This document shows, piece after piece, positions 1-6,469 of a DNA stretch of 10,057 bases. Origin of the DNA: an uncultured Porphyromonadaceae bacterium (GTDB lineage Bacteria > Bacteroidota > Bacteroidia > Bacteroidales > Muribaculaceae); assembly GCA_937901905.1 (NCBI GenBank), contig CALDIF010000082.1, positions 1 to 10,057 of the forward strand. Direction: 5' to 3'. The notes under the pieces were generated by a model that worked only from the letters and a program-made list of their open reading frames with translations, was not told where the DNA came from and made no database searches. Both the position numbers and the translations under genes were made by a program. Each line of letters opens with the position of its first letter. The first letter of the stretch is position 1.

Positions 1-6
1 CTTACA

Positions 7-44
7 GTCGGGTATCGGCTTGCTGCGCCGCGCCGACACCCGAC
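7..44 (-). repeat. Inverted repeat (13-bp arms) at the window edge
   Basis: Arms 7-19 and 32-44 pair at 12 of 13 positions around a 12-nt loop. The single mismatch is A-C if read on the plus strand but a G-U wobble on the minus strand, which suggests selection as minus-strand RNA. No T-run follows on the minus strand before the window ends, so a terminator cannot be claimed. Confidence 0.5.
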
Positions 45-532
45 ATTTGCCACCGACAACCCGCGCATCCGGCTCTTTCGGTCATTGACTTTGTCTTCTT
101 CCTCCTTGCAAGGCATAGTGCAAGCAAGCTTTCCCTCTGCTCTTGCTTCGTTCGTCAGTTCCCATTGCGCCCTGCGCCTCAATACGCGCAAGAAAGTGTA
201 ACACCTGCGGTTCTCGCTTTGCCACTGACGGCGTTTGCACGAGCACATACGGCTTGCGCTGCGCTTTAGCCCAATGTTTAACAAGTTATCGCGCAACGCC
301 TATGGCAAGGCGGCACACACTCTCGCGCTTCAATCGGCTGGTTCTACATTCCCATTCCCTGCAAGCCCGATGCTTTGCCGCTGCGCGTCAAGGGTTGTCG
401 GCGGCGTGAGCCTACCCGAAGTCCTGCACTATGCTCATCGCTCGCCATGCTCGTCACCGCCCTTTGAACACTCGCCCACATCGCCTAATCACGAACTCAC
501 CACAAGCGATGCTTGCCGTGATTTCGTTGTAC

Positions 533-554
533 GATTTTCGGCGAGCCGAAAATC
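533..554. repeat. Perfect inverted repeat, 10-bp arms, 2-nt centre
   Basis: Positions 533-542 and 545-554 are exact reverse complements separated by GA. The arm is GATTTTCGGC. A tight hairpin or a dimeric protein site are both possible. No T-run follows on either side, so it is not a plain terminator. It sits in the middle of the gene-poor region beside the integrase. Confidence 0.7.
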
Positions 555-774
555 TCGAACAGCGGAAGCCAAAGTGTGCCGAGAAAACCGCCACTCCGTT
601 TCGGTTCATCGTCACACATTGGCGCGCTGACCGCACAATGCTCCGCATATTCCGCATTTTGGGGAACGACTTCGGAAATCCTCCGCAGGGCATCGGGGGC
701 TCTCAAGAGAGAAAAGCAAAGGAATTTTTCCTTTTTCAATCCTTAATCGTTTGTTTATCAACAAACTAACTTTT

Positions 775-957
775 TCAACCCTTTACAAATGGTAATTTTT
801 GGAAAAACGACTCCGAAAGACATCTACTTAACTTGCTGATATAGCTATTTTTACACACTTCAAAAATTCGCACATTTTGGCATTTTTCTGCACTCTCTGA
901 AAGTTCTGCAACTTCTCCATTCAAAACAAAAAACTTGACTGCGGTTTCCGAAACCAT
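775..957 (-). CDS. Possible small hypothetical protein (60 aa), doubtful
   Basis: A 60-codon frame runs from ATG at 957 to TGA at 775. The composition is ordinary for a protein, with a mixed middle section and two or three Cys, no signal peptide and no recognised domain. Against it, the ATG lies in the loop of the integrase terminator hairpin (922-979), the first codons overlap the terminator's 3' arm and T-run, and no ribosome binding site is evident. If real, it would be the next gene after the integrase inside the mobile element. It may instead be conserved non-coding DNA that happens to stay open. Confidence 0.22.
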   Translation of the reverse strand: MVSETAVKFFVLNGEVAELSESAEKCQNVRIFEVCKNSYISKLSRCLSESFFQKLPFVKG

Positions 958-979
958 TCAGTCGCCGCAGCCAAGTTTT
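922..979 (-). terminator. Intrinsic terminator of the integrase gene
   Basis: Arms 965-979 and 930-944 form a 15-bp stem on the minus-strand transcript, complete except for one G-U wobble, with a 20-nt loop. On the plus strand the same position would be an A-C mismatch, which favours minus-strand use. The stem is followed by a T-rich tail (six T, G, four T). It begins 18 nt after the integrase stop codon. Confidence 0.85.
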
Positions 980-996
980 CACCTAAAAGGAACTCC

Positions 997-2244
997 TTAT
1001 CTCTTTCCGTAGAGAACCCAGTCGAGTACCTTGCGGTTTGCCTCATCAACTTTGCGCTCGTCAAAGTCGATGTAGATGTCGGTGACGGTATTGTTCCCGT
1101 GTCCCAGCGCATGGGCAATGGTATCTCTCGGAATGTCGAGAGAGGCGGCGATTGTCGCCCACGAGTGACGCGCCCAGTAAGTAGAAATATCAGGGAACAT
1201 AGGCTCTGTGCTCTTCTTTCCGCCACGACCTACACGCTTGTAAGGTCCTATTTGCTTTAAGGCACGGTTGATACGCTTGGTGTAGTCGTGATAATCTTTG
1301 TAACGATCAAGAATATCTATCAGATAGTTCTTGCCGCGATACTTGTTGATGATTTCAAGAGCCTCTGGCTCCACCTTTATCGAATAAAGGCGATTTGTCT
1401 TGGCCCGGTGGTAATTGATACGGCCATTATTGTCAATTTCTTTGAGGTTGCAGAGGTCAATAAGGTTGATACCGATAAGCATGAACATCAGCTTGAACAT
1501 ATCCAAGTGCTTTTGAGCTCTCTTGTCGCAAGGACAGTTTAAGTGTTTACGCAAGTCCTCCACCTTGAGATTACGCTTACGAGTCGCCTCATTCTTAATC
1601 TGGAAACGGCGGAACGGATAGAACGTAGTCACCTCATCGTCAATGGCTTCGTTGAACACCGCACGAATGTTACGCAGATGAATGTTGCGAGCATTGCGTG
1701 ACGGCGACTGTGCCACCATATAGTGGTCAAACGAAACAAGCCACTCCTTTGTAATATCCTCAAAGGCAAGGCTGTTCAGCCTCTCACCTGCATACTCCAA
1801 CATACGCTTGTATGTTTCCATATAAATGCGGTGAGTGCTGCCTGTCTTGCTCTCGGTAAACTTCAGGTAACGAGCAGCAAACAAGTTCTTGCGCCGTTGT
1901 TGTTGCTCCTTTTCCTCGACTTTCTCGGGATTGAGTTTGCGCTCAATCTCCATCTTGATGTCATTTGCAGTCATTGACTGCAAACTTCCATTGTCTGCAA
2001 GGATGAAAATTGTGCGGTCAACCTGCTGCTTAACACCCATAATATAGATGTTTAGCAACTGTTGTTCAGGGTGGTTGATGACCATTGAATGGTCAGCATC
2101 CCACTGCTCGGCAAGCAGTCGTGCAGTCAGTGAAATGTACGCAGTCTTGTCACGATGGCCGATATCCACCTTCAAGACCGATGGGAACCCCGGCTTCGTG
2201 CGCCGTGTGTCAAGAAAGAATTTTGCTTTTGCCATAAAATTCAT
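997..2244 (-). CDS. Tyrosine recombinase / phage-type integrase of the Bacteroidetes lineage
   Basis: A site-specific recombinase of 415 aa that should integrate and excise the element ending at the neighbouring tRNA-Pro. The N-terminal about 110 residues fit an arm-type DNA-binding domain, residues about 120-215 the SAM-like core-binding domain, and about 225-410 the catalytic domain. Visible catalytic elements are Lys282 (in RAKTNR), Arg359-His360 (in WARHSWAT), His382 (in LGHGNN) and the nucleophile Tyr391 (in TDIYIDFD). The first catalytic Arg is replaced by Asn260 (in IGINLIDLC), and the His of the HxxR motif is Tyr356; similar replacements are known in Bacteroidetes recombinases such as IntDOT, where the Arg position is Ser. 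The ATG at 2244 has a GGAG 9 nt upstream, better placed than for the in-frame ATG at 2235. It ends in a strong terminator and is probably transcribed alone. Confidence 0.93.
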   Translation of the reverse strand: MNFMAKAKFFLDTRRTKPGFPSVLKVDIGHRDKTAYISLTARLLAEQWDADHSMVINHPEQQLLNIYIMGVKQQVDRTIFILADNGSLQSMTANDIKMEIERKLNPEKVEEKEQQQRRKNLFAARYLKFTESKTGSTHRIYMETYKRMLEYAGERLNSLAFEDITKEWLVSFDHYMVAQSPSRNARNIHLRNIRAVFNEAIDDEVTTFYPFRRFQIKNEATRKRNLKVEDLRKHLNCPCDKRAQKHLDMFKLMFMLIGINLIDLCNLKEIDNNGRINYHRAKTNRLYSIKVEPEALEIINKYRGKNYLIDILDRYKDYHDYTKRINRALKQIGPYKRVGRGGKKSTEPMFPDISTYWARHSWATIAASLDIPRDTIAHALGHGNNTVTDIYIDFDERKVDEANRKVLDWVLYGKR

Positions 2245-2286
2245 TCCGGCTTACTCCGCATAACGCTCAACCTTTCCAATCTCGAA

Positions 2287-2317
2287 CCTTGTACGTACAA
2301 GGTAATGTACAAGGTAA
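2287..2317. promoter_or_regulatory. Palindrome plus third half-site upstream of the integrase (candidate operator or arm site)
   Basis: Positions 2287-2302 are a perfect 16-bp palindrome built of the half-site GTACAAGG, and a third copy sits at 2307-2314. GTACAAGGTAA thus occurs twice in direct orientation, 12 bp apart (2295 and 2307). Read on the minus strand, each copy gives TTACCTTGTAC, close to a Bacteroidetes -7 box, 43-73 nt upstream of the integrase start. Binding by a repressor, an excisionase or the integrase itself is inferred from symmetry and location. Confidence 0.6.
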
Positions 2318-2323
2318 AAGGGG

Positions 2324-2343
2324 AAAAAAGTTGAAAAAAGTTG
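2324..2343. repeat. Tandem 10-bp A-tract repeat (two copies plus partial third)
   Basis: AAAAAAGTTG is repeated exactly at 2324-2333 and 2334-2343, followed by a shortened AAAAATTG. A-tracts phased at one helical turn are expected to bend DNA, which would fit an integration site. The 9-mer GTTGAAAAA also occurs inverted on the other side of the integrase at 771-779, so it could be an arm-type binding motif. Confidence 0.55.
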
Positions 2344-2397
2344 AAAAATTGTGCGTTTCAGTCCTTTTTTTTACGGCATTTTGCCACTATTTTCGGC

Positions 2398-2446
2398 AAA
2401 AAAGAAAGGTTGATAAATGGCTTAATTGCCTATTTACCAACCTTTT
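2398..2446 (-). terminator. Intrinsic terminator downstream of tRNA-Pro
   Basis: On the minus strand the arms 2428-2445 and 2405-2421 form a stem of about 17 pairs with one G-U wobble and one bulged A around the loop AATTAA, followed by C and six T (2398-2403). The wobble would be an A-C mismatch on the other strand, so the direction is clear. It begins about 11 nt after the tRNA 3' end. Confidence 0.82.
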
Positions 2447-2456
2447 CTAATTTCAG

Positions 2457-2531
2457 TCGGGATGACTAGATTCGAACTAGCGACCCCACGCCCCCCAGAC
2501 GCGTACTCTAACCGGACTGAGCTACATCCCG
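2457..2531 (-). tRNA. tRNA-Pro (anticodon GGG)
   Basis: The minus strand folds into a complete cloverleaf of 75 nt: acceptor stem CGGGATG/CATCCCG, D arm GCTC/GAGT, anticodon stem CGCGT/GCGTG with loop CTGGGGG (anticodon GGG), a 5-nt variable loop, T stem GCTAG/CTAGT with loop TTCGAAT, and discriminator A. CCA is not encoded; the sequence continues CTG. GGG reads CCC and CCU proline codons. It has its own promoter and terminator, and its 3' end faces the integrase gene, making it the probable attachment site of the element. Confidence 0.95.
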
Positions 2532-2564
2532 AACTTGCAAATCGGTCTTACCCGAAAAGCGGTG

Positions 2565-2596
2565 CAAAGTTACCACTTTTTTTTTAGATATGCAAG
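2565..2596 (-). promoter_or_regulatory. Promoter of tRNA-Pro
   Basis: On the minus strand the -33 element CTTG (2593-2596) is followed after 20 nt by TAACTTTG (2565-2572), a match to the Bacteroidetes -7 consensus TAnnTTTG. Transcription would start near 2559, leaving about 28 nt of leader before the mature tRNA. Confidence 0.7.
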
Positions 2597-2652
2597 ATTT
2601 GACGTGTTTTTTTTGAAAAACGACCCTGTTTTTATCAAAAAGTTTACTCTAT

Positions 2653-2770
2653 GGTCCGGCGCATTATGATGAAACTTGCTTGAGCCTCAGCAATGCTCCA
2701 ACGGGTGTGACTATGTGCTCAAATTGCCGAGTATGTATTACAACAAAATTATGGAGTAATGCGGTGGTCC
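2653..2770. repeat. Imperfect inverted repeat between tRNA and nucleoside hydrolase genes
   Basis: Positions 2653-2667 and the reverse complement of 2756-2770 agree at 11 of 15 bases, bounding a 118-nt stretch that also holds an inner TTGAGC/GCTCAA pair. It could be a decayed miniature element, or part of a transcript end for the nucleoside hydrolase, whose stop codon is 12 nt away. There is no adjacent T-run and no clear target duplication. Confidence 0.3.
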
Positions 2771-2781
2771 GAAAGACTCAA

Positions 2782-3828
2782 TCACTCAACTAAAGAGAGA
2801 TTTGCCTTACGTATTTTTTCCAGCATCGAGTTGTTCCAATCGGTTGAGCCGGGTAGTTGATAGCGACAGTTCCCTGTTGCAGCAGGTGTGAAGATCGTTT
2901 CGGCTTGCGGGGTAAGAGTAACAGTTCCACGCTGCGAGAGTGTGAAAACTTCGTCGCCCTCAACGGCATTGATGACAGCCATCGGATCCCACATCATCTG
3001 CCCGGTGTTGCAGTTGCACTGCATATAAACCTGCTTGATGGGGTGAACGTCTGTCCAATCAATGTCGGCAATGACTCGCTCGGGTTTATACTCGATGCCT
3101 TGTCCCACTTCCATAGGTGAGAATATCATATCCACGTCTTGAGGCCACAGGCGGAAAAAATCCTTTGCGAATGTGATGCCTTGGGCAAAGTTAAAATCGG
3201 GCTCAACCGATGCTCCGAAAACTCCACCCATGATATAAAGACACTTGACTTTTTTGCGTACCAATTCTACACCATCCAGCGGTGAATACTCATCGGCTGT
3301 AGATGTCAACAGTTGCGATAGCGAGGTGACGAATCCGATTGAGCAGATGCAGACCGAATTGTCGGGCTGTGATGCCAGCAGACGGCGATAGAGTTGCCAA
3401 CCATCGGGCAAATCGCTATAGTCGCTGACGGAATGGCTGAACATCGGCGTGCCATCACTGCCCTTAAAGTAGGGTAGCGCACTGTAGTCTATCCAAACTT
3501 GCGGTGAGGCTATGCCGTTGCGCACAAGTCCTATGGGCACTTCGGGGTGGCCGAAGTAGGTGTTCATCACATCGGTAATAGCGGCACAATGCTCGCCCAT
3601 ACGGTTAACCACCACGCCAAGCAATTTGCACCGTTTTTCATTATGGTAATGGTAAAGCATTTCGAGGGCAAATAGGTCATCGGTTGATGAGCCGATGTCG
3701 GTGTCAAGAATGACAAGTGGAGTGCCGTTATAATCCTGCTTTGAAGGTTCTTCGTTGCCACACGAAGTCATTTCAATCAAGCCGAATAGTAAGATTACAG
3801 CAAAAGCCGGCAGTTTGTTGAATTTCAT
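2782..3828 (-). CDS. Nucleoside hydrolase family lipoprotein
   Basis: A 348-aa protein of the inosine-uridine nucleoside hydrolase fold, which cleaves the N-glycosidic bond of nucleosides with a bound calcium ion. Visible are DTDIGSSTDD (residues 42-51, Asp42, Asp44 and Asp51 as candidate calcium ligands), IMGG (199-202), DFNF (211-214) and WDPMAV (260-265), where Asp261 matches the last calcium-binding Asp. The family usually has His before that Asp (HDP); here it is Trp260, so activity or specificity may differ. The N-terminus is a lipoprotein signal with lipobox MTSC (Cys23), placing it in the periplasm or at a membrane. I chose ATG 3828 rather than the in-frame ATG at 3885 because only the shorter start begins with a signal peptide, and a -7 box (3863-3870) lies inside the longer version. 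Salvage of exogenous nucleosides is the likely role. Confidence 0.85.
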   Translation of the reverse strand: MKFNKLPAFAVILLFGLIEMTSCGNEEPSKQDYNGTPLVILDTDIGSSTDDLFALEMLYHYHNEKRCKLLGVVVNRMGEHCAAITDVMNTYFGHPEVPIGLVRNGIASPQVWIDYSALPYFKGSDGTPMFSHSVSDYSDLPDGWQLYRRLLASQPDNSVCICSIGFVTSLSQLLTSTADEYSPLDGVELVRKKVKCLYIMGGVFGASVEPDFNFAQGITFAKDFFRLWPQDVDMIFSPMEVGQGIEYKPERVIADIDWTDVHPIKQVYMQCNCNTGQMMWDPMAVINAVEGDEVFTLSQRGTVTLTPQAETIFTPAATGNCRYQLPGSTDWNNSMLEKIRKANLSLVE

Positions 3829-3862
3829 ATAATTATCTTTAATTGTTTGTGCTTTGTAACTG

Positions 3863-3870
3863 CAAAGGTA
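3863..3870 (-). promoter_or_regulatory. -7 promoter box for the nucleoside hydrolase gene
   Basis: TACCTTTG on the minus strand matches TAnnTTTG exactly and lies 34 nt before the chosen ATG. No good TTTG sits 19-21 nt further upstream; a CTTG occurs at 16 nt, so the -33 part is weak. The position supports the start at 3828. Confidence 0.5.
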
Positions 3871-4203
3871 GGCATTTTCCCTCATTCAAGGGGGCTTGTA
3901 ATGTGTTTTTCTCACAGGAAAACTTCAAAATGTCATTGATTTCTATGATGCACACATTGCGCACTTGCCTGATTTGTTAAAGTTTGTACACCGGCTTCAC
4001 CGACTTGATAGTGCGAACTTTGTCGAACTGAAGGTTGACCGCCGATGAGTGGTTTCATTTGGCGTTTGCCGCTGTAGAAATCATAGCGGAGTACTGTTGT
4101 GCGTTGTCACGCTTGTGGTGAAAAGGAGTTCGGGGGGCGATGATGAGAACATCAGCGTGTCGAGTGGTGTCTGTAAAGTATCTGTGATAATACTTCGTGG
4201 TGT

Positions 4204-4240
4204 ATCGAACAACACGCAAAGGTCGCTTTTATTGTTCGAT
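4204..4240. repeat. Perfect inverted repeat, 9-bp arms, 19-nt spacer
   Basis: ATCGAACAA (4204-4212) and TTGTTCGAT (4232-4240) are exact reverse complements, with an inner AAAG/CTTT pair in the spacer. No T-run follows, so a protein site or RNA hairpin is more likely than a terminator. It lies about 70 nt upstream of the PAP2 gene promoter. Confidence 0.5.
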
Positions 4241-4273
4241 TCTTAAACGACGCAAGAAAAGAAAAGAAGAAAA

Positions 4274-4297
4274 GGTTTAAAACCGGGTTTAAAACCG
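4274..4297. promoter_or_regulatory. Tandem 12-bp repeat upstream of the PAP2 promoter (candidate regulator site)
   Basis: GGTTTAAAACCG occurs twice in immediate succession (4274-4285 and 4286-4297). Each unit is itself nearly palindromic (GGTTT...AAACC). The pair ends 11 nt before the -33 element, the usual place for an activator site. The regulator is unknown. Confidence 0.6.
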
Positions 4298-4308
4298 ATG
4301 CTTGACAT

Positions 4309-4339
4309 TTTGCTAAATTCGAAAATATCATTATATTTG
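4309..4339 (+). promoter_or_regulatory. Promoter of the PAP2-barrel gene
   Basis: TTTG (4309-4312), a 19-nt spacer and TATATTTG (4332-4339) match the Bacteroidetes consensus exactly. Transcription should begin near 4346, giving a leader of about 48 nt before the ATG at 4394. Confidence 0.85.
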
Positions 4340-4393
4340 CAACACAATTTAGCTAGACCATATTTTACTCAAGAACTTAATTTGATTTGAAGC

Positions 4394-6250
4394 ATGGAGG
4401 CAAGAAACTTGTTGACGAAAAAAGTGTTGGCATTATTGCTTGTAATGATGATGAGTTGCAGCATTACAGCCCAATCAGAAGAAGTTGAGCTGAAGTCAGA
4501 TACAGCAGATGTTTCTTCGTGTCAAACACAAGGGCATGACCTTGTTACAGCAAACGATTTGACGGGAATTGAAACAGTCCCGACGGATCAAGCCGAGGAG
4601 ACCGAGGCCTTGACGGTCATTGCAGAATCGGCTGATGTTGAAGAGACATCGGCGAGCGTTGATAGTGTGACGTACATCGCTCTTGATGAGATCTCGCCAT
4701 CTGCGATGCTCTACGAGCGTCCCAAGGCTCCGGACTTCAACTTCATCAAGAGCCGCACCAATCCCACGGTGAAACCATATCGCTTCCTTGATGATCAGAC
4801 GTGGGTGGGCATACCGGTTTTTCTGTCAGGTCTCATTGCCAAGCACGAGAAAGCGGCATTCCGTCAAGACTATAACAACCCGAACACCAAGATACGCTTG
4901 ATCAAGTACAATTTCCACAACGAGATTGACAACTACACGCAGTATCTGCCCTTGGCGCTGACTATCGGCATGAAGATAGGAGGTGTGGAAAGTCGCAGTG
5001 ATTGGCCTCGCTTTTGGGCGTCGGCGGCAACCTCGGCTGCTATCATGGCGGGGTTTGTCAACGGAATTAAATATACAGCCAGCGAGATGCGCCCAGACGG
5101 TTCGACGCGCAACTCATGGCCCAGCGGTCACACGGCCACAGCCTTCATGGCAGCAACGATACTGCACAAGGAATACGGCTTGACGCGGTCGCCGTGGTAT
5201 TCGGTCGGAGCCTACACAGTGGCGACGGCAACCGGCGTGATGCGTGTGTTGAACAATAGGCATTGGATCAGCGACGTATTGAGCGGTGCCGGTATCGGCA
5301 TTCTCTCGGTCGAGTTAGGCTATGGTCTGATGGACTTGTTGTTTAAGAACAAGGGATTGCAACGTGGCGACCTGAGCGTTTATCCCGACCTGCGCAGCCA
5401 CCCGTCGTTCTTTGCCATCTCGATGGGAGTAGGACTTGGCAATAAAAATCTTGATTTGCCGCCTGTTGACTTCAATATTCCAAGCGAATTCCTTGACGGA
5501 GAGGATGTTGAAAGCGAACCCTTGCATCTCAAGTTCCGCTCGGCAACAGCCGTGGCAGCCGAGGGTGCATATTTCTTCAACCCTTACATCGGTGTGGGTG
5601 CCCGCTTGCGAGTTAAAGCCACCCCGATTAACGGTTGGAGTCGGTTTGCCCTGAGCGAGCAAGCCGAACTCAAGCAGTTCCTTGACGACCCCATGCTGTC
5701 CAACTCGGTGCAGAACATAGCGTTGACCATTGAGAGCGACCACATTACCGAGTTCGCCTTTGATGCCGGCGCATACTTTAGCCTACCATTATCATCGCGT
5801 TTCGCGTTAGGAACGAAGGCTTTATTGGGTCATAGCATAATGAACGACCTTGACGTTAACGCTCGTTACTCGGGTCAACAACTCATTTTCAATTTTGAAG
5901 CGTTGGACGACGACAACGCGACCTTGTTCACTCCGTCTGACAAGACCACCGATTACAGTTGGGATTATATCAATGTTTCGGCATCTAATTCGATGAAGTT
6001 CGGCACCGGTGTCTCGCTCACTTATGCTCACAAGAACAACTTCTCATGGCGCGTGTTTTGCGACTACGACTACTGTCGCAAGAAATTCACCGCCACTTAT
6101 CACCCGTTGGGTTTGTTGGAAGGATTGTCACCTGAAATGGTATCACTGACGAGAAATTATGGCTGGGACATGACACAGCCTGCTGTGTCGAGTGTGAAGA
6201 AATCGCTCCACCAATGGGTACTCGGTGGCGCGTTGTGTGTTTCGTTTTGA
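4394..6250 (+). CDS. PAP2-family phosphatase fused to a C-terminal beta-barrel domain
   Basis: A 618-aa exported protein. A signal peptide (about 1-27, ending SITAQ) is followed by an acidic, low-complexity linker (about 28-105), a PAP2 domain (about 130-320) and a beta-rich tail (about 335-618) with alternating amphipathic strands and terminal Phe, as in outer-membrane barrels. All three PAP2 signature motifs are complete: Lys226 to Arg233-Pro234, PSGH at 243-246, and Arg284, His290, Asp294 (RVLNNRHWISD). The family removes phosphate from lipid phosphates such as phosphatidic acid, undecaprenyl pyrophosphate or lipid A, and also includes soluble acid phosphatases. The substrate cannot be told here. 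An MMSC near residue 22 resembles a poor lipobox. The next gene, a patatin-barrel, also concerns lipids. Signal peptide and promoter support the ATG at 4394. Confidence 0.88.
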   Translation: MEARNLLTKKVLALLLVMMMSCSITAQSEEVELKSDTADVSSCQTQGHDLVTANDLTGIETVPTDQAEETEALTVIAESADVEETSASVDSVTYIALDEISPSAMLYERPKAPDFNFIKSRTNPTVKPYRFLDDQTWVGIPVFLSGLIAKHEKAAFRQDYNNPNTKIRLIKYNFHNEIDNYTQYLPLALTIGMKIGGVESRSDWPRFWASAATSAAIMAGFVNGIKYTASEMRPDGSTRNSWPSGHTATAFMAATILHKEYGLTRSPWYSVGAYTVATATGVMRVLNNRHWISDVLSGAGIGILSVELGYGLMDLLFKNKGLQRGDLSVYPDLRSHPSFFAISMGVGLGNKNLDLPPVDFNIPSEFLDGEDVESEPLHLKFRSATAVAAEGAYFFNPYIGVGARLRVKATPINGWSRFALSEQAELKQFLDDPMLSNSVQNIALTIESDHITEFAFDAGAYFSLPLSSRFALGTKALLGHSIMNDLDVNARYSGQQLIFNFEALDDDNATLFTPSDKTTDYSWDYINVSASNSMKFGTGVSLTYAHKNNFSWRVFCDYDYCRKKFTATYHPLGLLEGLSPEMVSLTRNYGWDMTQPAVSSVKKSLHQWVLGGALCVSF

Positions 6251-6277
6251 GCAAATTAATATGCCAAAACACCTTTG
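6246..6277 (+). promoter_or_regulatory. Possible promoter of the patatin gene
   Basis: TTTG at 6246-6249 (within the last codons of the preceding gene), a 20-nt spacer and CACCTTTG at 6270-6277, which differs from TAnnTTTG at one position. It would give a leader of about 185 nt before the patatin start. Read-through from the PAP2 gene is also possible, because no clear terminator separates the two. Confidence 0.4.
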
Positions 6278-6469
6278 TACGTTAATTTTTCGCCTCGGTG
6301 TGGGTTGTGGACAGGCTCAACACAGCCGTTAATCCCGCTACAGACCAATGACGGCGAGCACAAAAACGTTATTCGAGGCGTGTGAAGGTTGTCGATCATA
6401 GTTTTTCGATTTTGAACGAGTTTACGTGAACTGTGTAACATCGAAGAATTAGAAGTTCCTCGATTGAAA

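Larger units (their letters stand above)
1..774. other. GC-rich, hairpin-bearing region without a convincing gene
   Basis: This stretch lies on the far side of the integrase from the tRNA, so it should be inside the mobile element. Overlapping open frames exist on both strands, but they are rich in Arg, Ser, Cys and His, overlap one another in several frames, have no recognisable domain and look like chance frames in GC-rich DNA. It holds several inverted repeats: 7-19 with 32-44, a perfect 10-bp pair at 533-542 and 545-554, a CTCTC/GAGAG pair at 700-711, a 7-bp pair at 718-724 and 728-734, and a 7-bp pair at 749-755 and 760-766. Its general look reminds me of non-coding DNA found in Bacteroidales conjugative or mobilizable elements, perhaps a transfer origin or structured RNA, but no nick site or mobilization gene is visible here, so this is a guess. 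Confidence 0.5.
3886..4308. other. Intergenic region between divergent genes, no gene seen
   Basis: About 420 nt separate the nucleoside hydrolase promoter from that of the PAP2 gene. A 65-codon plus-strand frame at 4049-4246 has no signal, domain or ribosome binding site and is probably chance. The only structured parts are an inverted repeat at 4204-4240 and a tandem repeat at 4274-4297, both listed separately. Confidence 0.6.

Noticed and set aside
5..12. CAGTCGGG shared with the tRNA 3' end (2454-2461), a possible second attachment site
   Set aside because: Only 8 bases match and the flanks differ; similar partial matches occur by chance, such as TTCAGTCG at 957-964.
270..312. TTTAACAAGTT followed by CGCCT...AGGCG, recalling an integron attC site
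   Set aside because: No paired simple-site core motifs and no cassette array or integron integrase; the similarity is short.
143..769. Several overlapping open frames on both strands (up to 131 codons)
   Set aside because: They overlap in different frames, have odd composition and no domain, signal or ribosome binding site; GC-rich DNA with few stops explains them.
4049..4246. 65-codon plus-strand open frame
   Set aside because: No ribosome binding site, domain or signal; it lies upstream of a strong promoter in intergenic DNA.
6291..6380. CGCCTCG / CGAGGCG pair in the patatin leader, considered as a riboswitch-like fold
   Set aside because: Arms of 7 nt about 77 nt apart with no further conserved structure seen are too weak.
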